A stretch of 9,472 bases of DNA, taken from assembly GCA_035527835.1 (NCBI GenBank), contig DATKZS010000238.1, forward strand, positions 1 through 9,472, written 5' to 3'. This document shows, piece by piece, positions 5,314-9,472 of this stretch (positions within the stretch are counted from its first letter, which is position 1; each line of letters opens with the position of its first letter). The notes beneath the pieces are model-generated. The model had not been told where the DNA came from, did no database searches, and saw only the letters and a list, made by a program, of their open reading frames with translations. This DNA is from DATKZS01 sp035527835 [NCBI: bacterium] (GTDB lineage Bacteria; RBG-13-61-14). Both the position numbers and the translations under genes were made by a program.

Positions 5314-7068
5314 ATGCCGGGTGAAACCGAAAAAAGGATCCAGGAGCTGATCGCGGCGGGCGAGCCTTGCCGCGGCGAGGTCTTGAATAACCTTGACTTC
5401 TCCCGCCAGCGCCTGAAGAACGCCGTGTTCGAGGGCTGCGACCTGTCCGGGTCCAACTTCTCCTTCGCCGAGCTTACGGGCGCCGTGTTCCGGGAGTGCC
5501 GGCTGGCCAAGACCTCCTTCCGCGGCGGTCTGCTCGGCCATTGCGTTTTCCACCAGTGCCAGGCGTCCGAGTCGGACTTCGAGAGTGCCGGCATGGAAGG
5601 CACGCTCTTTTATCATTCCGAGCTCGACCGCTGCCGCTTCGTGCGTACCGACTTAAGAGGCGCACGCGTCACCGAGTCCTCCTTTGAGGGCGCCGACCTC
5701 ACCGCCGCCCTGGTCACGCCCGAGCAGCTCAAGGGCGCGCGCCTGAGCAAGGCCGTGCTGGCGGAGGTCAACCTCGAAGCCGCGGACCTCTCCGGCCTCG
5801 ACCTCTCCCGCGTCAGCCTGCGCAAGGCCCGCCTCAAAAAAGCCCGGCTCGACGGCGCAACGCTCCGCGAAGCGCGCCTCGAGCTCGCGGACCTGACATC
5901 GGCCCGCGCTAAGGGCCTCCACGCCGAGTCCGCGGCCTTCACCGGCGCCAACCTCGCCGACACCGTGTTCAGCGATTCGCACCTGGCCGCCGCCGACTTC
6001 ACCGACGCCGTCCTGTCCGGCGCCCAATGGCAGGCCTGCGACCTCTCCCGCGCATCCCTGGCCGGCGCCGACGCCCGCGCCGCCAGCTTCCTCGGCTGCC
6101 AGTTCGCCGGGGCCCAGGCCAAAAACGCCAGGCTCTCAAACGCCGCCTTCATCGCCTGCGGATTCTACCGCGCCGACCTCTCATCCGCCGCCCTCGACGG
6201 CGTCCAGCTCATCAACCCCGACCTCGAAGCCGCCACCCTCGCCGGCGCGCGGCTCGCCGGACTCAATCTCAGCCAGGCCAACCTTAAAACCGCGCATCTC
6301 GCCGGCGCCGACCTGTCCTCGGCTAACCTCTCCGGCGCCGACCTCTCCCTGGCCGACCTCGCCGGCGCCGACCTCGCCAAGGCCGGACTCGCCGGTTCCA
6401 ACATGACCGGCGCCAGGCTCGCTACAGCCAGGCTCCGCGGCGCCAACCTCTCCGGTGCGCGACTCGACCGCGCCGACCTCGACCACGCCGACCTGCAAAA
6501 CGCCAACCTCTCCCGGACCATCATGCGCGACGCAATCATGACCCGAACCAACCTCGCCGCCGCCAACCTCACCGAGGCCGAGCTCGCCAGGGTCCAGATG
6601 TCAGGCGCCGACCTCACCGGCGCCCGCCTGGAAGGAGCCAAAATCACCCGCAAGGAATCAACGCCGTCATGCCCCGTCTGCGGCTCCGAGCTCGAACCCG
6701 ACGGCTCGTGCGGCTCCTGTAAAAAACAGGAGATCGGCGCCCTCATCTTGTCCCGGCGCTCCCGGCCCGTGTACCTCGCCCTCCTCATCTGCCTGCTGGC
6801 CGGACCCCTCAACCTCGTGTTCACCCCGCTGTTCGCCGCCGCCGCCGGAGGCTGGTACTCCGGAATGCACGCCTTCGGCATCGGCTGGCCCATAGGCATC
6901 GCCCTGTCCCTTCTCGCCCTCCTCCTGGGCGCCCTGACCTCAAGAAAAAGCGAGGGCCGCGAGCGCAGGCTGTTCATCGCCAACACCTTCCTGGCCTGCG
7001 TCAACGTCCTGGTGCTGGGCGCGACGCTTGCCGCGCTCTGGCGGCTGGGGGCGCCGTTATGGAGATGA
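5314..7068 (+). CDS. Pentapeptide-repeat protein with zinc ribbon and three C-terminal membrane helices
   Basis: The 584-residue product is mostly pentapeptide repeats of the A(D/N)LXX type, from about residue 22 to 445, which fold as a right-handed square beta-helix. The first 110 residues are less regular with central Phe and several Cys (CDLSGSNFSFAEL type); the middle and end are near-perfect, for example GADLSSANLSGADLSLADL. A zinc ribbon follows, with C453/C456 and C466/C469. Three hydrophobic helices (about 486-508, 523-541, 553-576) then anchor the protein, so the beta-helix and ribbon probably face the cytoplasm. No enzymatic motif is present; a scaffold or binding role is inference. 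The ATG at 5314 has only a distant AGGGGA (5295-5300), so its start is the least certain part. The stop overlaps possible starts of the next gene. The repeat-rich DNA gives long meaningless frames on the other strand. Confidence 0.9.
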   Translation: MPGETEKRIQELIAAGEPCRGEVLNNLDFSRQRLKNAVFEGCDLSGSNFSFAELTGAVFRECRLAKTSFRGGLLGHCVFHQCQASESDFESAGMEGTLFYHSELDRCRFVRTDLRGARVTESSFEGADLTAALVTPEQLKGARLSKAVLAEVNLEAADLSGLDLSRVSLRKARLKKARLDGATLREARLELADLTSARAKGLHAESAAFTGANLADTVFSDSHLAAADFTDAVLSGAQWQACDLSRASLAGADARAASFLGCQFAGAQAKNARLSNAAFIACGFYRADLSSAALDGVQLINPDLEAATLAGARLAGLNLSQANLKTAHLAGADLSSANLSGADLSLADLAGADLAKAGLAGSNMTGARLATARLRGANLSGARLDRADLDHADLQNANLSRTIMRDAIMTRTNLAAANLTEAELARVQMSGADLTGARLEGAKITRKESTPSCPVCGSELEPDGSCGSCKKQEIGALILSRRSRPVYLALLICLLAGPLNLVFTPLFAAAAGGWYSGMHAFGIGWPIGIALSLLALLLGALTSRKSEGRERRLFIANTFLACVNVLVLGATLAALWRLGAPLWR

Positions 7069-7070
7069 AG

Positions 7071-7634
7071 ATGCGCGTGCTCCTGCACTCCTGCTGCGGC
7101 CCGTGCAGCGTATATCCGTTGGACGCCCTGCGCGCGGAGGGCCACGAGCCCAGCCTGTTCTTTTTCAATCCCAACATCCAGCCGTTTAAGGAGTACGAGA
7201 AGCGGCGGGGCGCGGTGAAGCTGCTCGCCGAGAAAAGCGGCGTGGAGCTCGCGGTGGACGACGCGTATGACGTGGTCGAGTGGCTGCGCATGATGGTGTT
7301 CCGCGAGCCCGGCCGCTGCCTGGTCTGCTACCGCCACCGCCTGGCCCGCGCCGCCCGCGCCGCCAAAGAGGGCGGGTTCGAGGCCTTCACCACCAGCCTC
7401 CTCTACTCCCGCCATCAGAAGCACGAGCTGATCCGAGAGCTCGCCTCGGCCGTGAGCGAAGAAGAGGGCGTGCCCTTCCTCTACCGCGACTTCCGCAAGG
7501 GATACCAGGCCGGCATCGAGGCCGGAAAAAAACTGGGGCTCTATCGCCAGCAGTACTGCGGCTGCATCTACAGCGAGCAGGAGAGGTATCTGGGGCCTCT
7601 CCATAAAAACCCGGACGCGGGGGGCCGGCCATGA
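7071..7634 (+). CDS. queH: Epoxyqueuosine reductase QueH
   Basis: QueH carries out the last step of queuosine synthesis, reducing epoxyqueuosine to queuosine at the wobble base of tRNAs for Tyr, His, Asn and Asp; it is the non-homologous alternative to cobalamin-dependent QueG. The 187-residue product has the family's cysteine pattern: HSCCGPC (C8, C9, C12), RCLVCYRHRL (C83, C86) and YCGC (C163, C165), which serve the iron-sulfur and iron centre in this family. It also has FFFNPNIQP (30-38) and TTSLLYSRHQ (107-116). Three in-frame ATGs are possible (7059, 7065, 7071). I prefer 7071 because GGAG (7061-7064) is six bases upstream and the protein then begins directly at the first strand; 7065 would give an ATGA overlap with the upstream gene. 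The 3' end overlaps the kinase start by four bases. No other queuosine genes are in the window. Confidence 0.93.
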   Translation: MRVLLHSCCGPCSVYPLDALRAEGHEPSLFFFNPNIQPFKEYEKRRGAVKLLAEKSGVELAVDDAYDVVEWLRMMVFREPGRCLVCYRHRLARAARAAKEGGFEAFTTSLLYSRHQKHELIRELASAVSEEEGVPFLYRDFRKGYQAGIEAGKKLGLYRQQYCGCIYSEQERYLGPLHKNPDAGGRP

Positions 7635-9472
7635 ACCTGCCCGCGCTGCCCATGCTCGATTACGAATATCTTCTGGCCGCCTCCGGAGCGGCCGCCGGGC
7701 TGCTCCTCCTCTTCTTCCTCCTCATGTACCGCCGGGAGGAGCACCTCGCCGGCTACGGCGCCAAGGTGGCCCTGGAGGGAAAGAGCAAGAAGTGGATCGA
7801 GAAGAAGGCTAACGAGCTGACCCGCGTCGAGGCCTTCCGCCTGGCCGGAGACCTCCGCGCCCACCTCGGCCAGTGGGACGAAGCCGCCGAGCTGTATAAA
7901 AAAGGCGGCAACCTGATCCGCGCCGCCGAGAGCTACCTGCAAAACAACAAGAGCGACCTGGCCGCCTCGGCCTACCTGCAAAGCAAAAATTACGACCGCG
8001 CCGCGTCCCTCTTCCTGGAAAACGGCAACCATAAAATGGCCGCGGAGTCATACCTCAAGGCTCTCGACCCGATCAAGGCCGCACAAACCTACGAGCGCGG
8101 AGGGCTCATCGAACCCGCCGGTGAAATTTACGTGGAACAGGGGCTCTACCGCCGCGCCGCCGAGACCTACGCCAAAAAGGAAATCTGGACCCGCGCCGCC
8201 GATGCCCTGTGGCGCTGCTACAGCCAGGAGCTCACGCGCCTGCCGGAGGACGTGGCCAAGGCCTCCAGCATGCCGCTCCGATTGCTCGCCCGCGAGGCGG
8301 GCGAGATGTTTGCCCGGGCCGGCCGCCCCGACGAGGCGGTCGAGGCCTTCAAGACCGGAGGATGGGCCGCGCGGGGGGCCGAGGTACTAAAGGACCAGGC
8401 GCGCTTCACGGAGGCCGCCGAGGCCTATTTCGAGGCCGGCATGGCGCTTCCCGCCGCCGAGTGTTACGAGAAGGCCGGCCTTCCGGCCAAGGCCGCCGCC
8501 ATCAAATCGCGCTATCACTTGGACCGTGGCGAGGAGGTCGAGGCCGTCCCCTTCCTCGAGCTCGCCGGTGACTTCCCCAAGGCCGCGGAGATTTACCAGA
8601 AGCTGGAAAAGTGGCCGCAGGCCGCCGAGACCTATGAAAAGGCCGGACTCTTCAAGCAAGCCGCCGCCATGTACGAGAAGGCCCAAGAGTTCGAGCTCGC
8701 CGGCGCCAGCCTGGAAAAGGCCCAGGACTTCCGCGCCGCCGCCGAGCTCTACGGCCGCGCCGGAAACGCCTCCGCCCAGGCCGACGCCCTGGAAAAGGCC
8801 GGAGACTTCCTGGCCGCCGGCCAGAACTTTTTCGAGCGCGGCCTGCTCGACAAGGCCATCGCGGCGCTGCAGCAGGTCGAGCCGAGCCGGGAAGACTACA
8901 AGCCCGCGTCCCTGCTCCTGGGGCAGGTCTTCAAGGAAAAGGGCATGCTCGACCTGGCCCACGAATATTTCAAGCGCTCGGTCGCGGACGAGGAGGTCTC
9001 ACGCGGAAACCTCGACAACTATTACCAGCTCGCCGTGTGCGCCGAGCGCTTGAACAACCCCGAGGAGGCCGCGCGCATTTTCGAGCAGATCCTGGTGGCG
9101 GACTTTCATTTCAAGGACGTGGCCAACCGCCTCAACGCCATCAAGTCCGCCCGCACCGTTCTGGAGACGCCGAGCACGCCGTCCAGCTTCGACGCCACCG
9201 TGTCGCGGAGCAGCCTGGAGGGACCCCAACCCCAGCCCGAGTCCGTGGCCCAGACCGAGCGCTATTCCCTGATCGAGGAGATCGGAAGGGGCGGAATGGG
9301 GATCGTGTACAAGGCCAAGGACAACGTCCTCGAACGCATCGTCGCCTTCAAGGTCCTGCCCGCCAATCTCAAGGAACACCCCCAGGCCCTCAAAAATTTC
9401 TTCCGCGAGGCCAAGAGCGCCGCCCGTCTCAACCACCCCAATATCGTCACCGTCTTTGACGCCGGCGACGAG
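7631..9472 (+). CDS. Membrane-anchored Ser/Thr protein kinase with N-terminal 13-residue helical repeats (3' end off window)
   Basis: The frame is open for 614 codons to the window edge. It starts at ATG 7631, overlapping the queH stop (ATGA). A single membrane helix (about 14-33) is followed by RRE, so the rest is probably cytoplasmic. Residues 72-188 and 223-421 are a helical scaffold in units of 13 residues (consensus AAexYxkaGxxxx), interrupted at 189-222 and by a four-residue insertion near 288-304. A more TPR-like part follows (about 424-505), then a Ser/Thr/Pro-rich linker (506-545). The Hanks-type kinase domain begins near 546: glycine loop IGRGGMGIVYKA (551-562), ATP-binding K574 in VAFK, and helix-C E593. 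The catalytic HRD and DFG motifs would lie beyond the window, so activity cannot be confirmed. The scaffold probably binds partners and the linker may be phosphorylated; both are inference. Confidence 0.9.
   Translation, partial: MNLPALPMLDYEYLLAASGAAAGLLLLFFLLMYRREEHLAGYGAKVALEGKSKKWIEKKANELTRVEAFRLAGDLRAHLGQWDEAAELYKKGGNLIRAAESYLQNNKSDLAASAYLQSKNYDRAASLFLENGNHKMAAESYLKALDPIKAAQTYERGGLIEPAGEIYVEQGLYRRAAETYAKKEIWTRAADALWRCYSQELTRLPEDVAKASSMPLRLLAREAGEMFARAGRPDEAVEAFKTGGWAARGAEVLKDQARFTEAAEAYFEAGMALPAAECYEKAGLPAKAAAIKSRYHLDRGEEVEAVPFLELAGDFPKAAEIYQKLEKWPQAAETYEKAGLFKQAAAMYEKAQEFELAGASLEKAQDFRAAAELYGRAGNASAQADALEKAGDFLAAGQNFFERGLLDKAIAALQQVEPSREDYKPASLLLGQVFKEKGMLDLAHEYFKRSVADEEVSRGNLDNYYQLAVCAERLNNPEEAARIFEQILVADFHFKDVANRLNAIKSARTVLETPSTPSSFDATVSRSSLEGPQPQPESVAQTERYSLIEEIGRGGMGIVYKAKDNVLERIVAFKVLPANLKEHPQALKNFFREAKSAARLNHPNIVTVFDAGDE

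Noticed and set aside
5301-5324. A 7-codon mini-ORF (MMNNNAG) overlapping the start of the pentapeptide gene
   Set aside because: The purine-rich AGGGGA abuts its ATG too closely to act well, and such short frames occur often by chance. It could be a coupling leader, but nothing else supports it.
3661-5616. A 651-codon open frame on the - strand
   Set aside because: It is antisense to ruvA, ruvB and the start of the pentapeptide gene, all of which are certain from motifs. Its product is low-complexity and matches no family; long antisense frames are expected in such GC-rich DNA.
6165-7604. A 479-codon open frame on the - strand
   Set aside because: It mirrors the pentapeptide repeats and queH; the apparent Ser/Ala/Arg repeats are the reverse complement of the pentapeptide codons.

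Overview
The window is high-GC bacterial DNA, densely packed and mostly on the + strand, with short gene overlaps and repeated palindromes in the gaps. It combines yebC-ruvC-ruvA-ruvB, a QueH-type queuosine enzyme, a pentapeptide-repeat membrane protein and a Hanks-type Ser/Thr kinase on a helical-repeat scaffold. This suggests a complex environmental bacterium, for example a deltaproteobacterial, PVC or candidate-phylum lineage. That placement is inference; nothing here fixes the phylum.

Layout. Positions 1-1035 (- strand) hold the N-terminal 345 codons of a secreted, membrane-anchored HExxH metallopeptidase, with a good sigma-70-type promoter at 1095-1123. On the + strand come tRNA-Pro(UGG) at 1175-1251 and a toxin-antitoxin pair, RelE/ParE toxin then Phd/YefM antitoxin (1324-1874), visibly lower in GC than its surroundings and closed by a likely terminator. 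Then follow yebC (1994-2743), a perfect 30-bp inverted repeat (2796-2877), and the Holliday-junction operon ruvC-ruvA-ruvB (2931-5085). A second compound palindromic element (5097-5171) and a gene-free stretch follow.

The last part is a tightly coupled cluster: a 584-aa pentapeptide-repeat protein with a zinc ribbon and three C-terminal membrane helices (5314-7068), queH (7071-7634), and a membrane-anchored kinase (7631-9472) that leaves the window early in its kinase domain.

How they work together. RuvA and RuvB drive branch migration and RuvC cuts the junction; stop/start overlaps (TTGA, GTGA) suggest coupled translation. YebC/PmpR is a common neighbour of ruvC. The toxin-antitoxin pair is self-contained. 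The pentapeptide/queH/kinase cluster is a plausible transcription unit, but a shared function cannot be read from the sequence.

The most unusual observation is in the kinase gene: its N-terminal scaffold is built from about two dozen helical units with a near-invariant 13-residue step, unlike the 34-residue step of ordinary TPRs.
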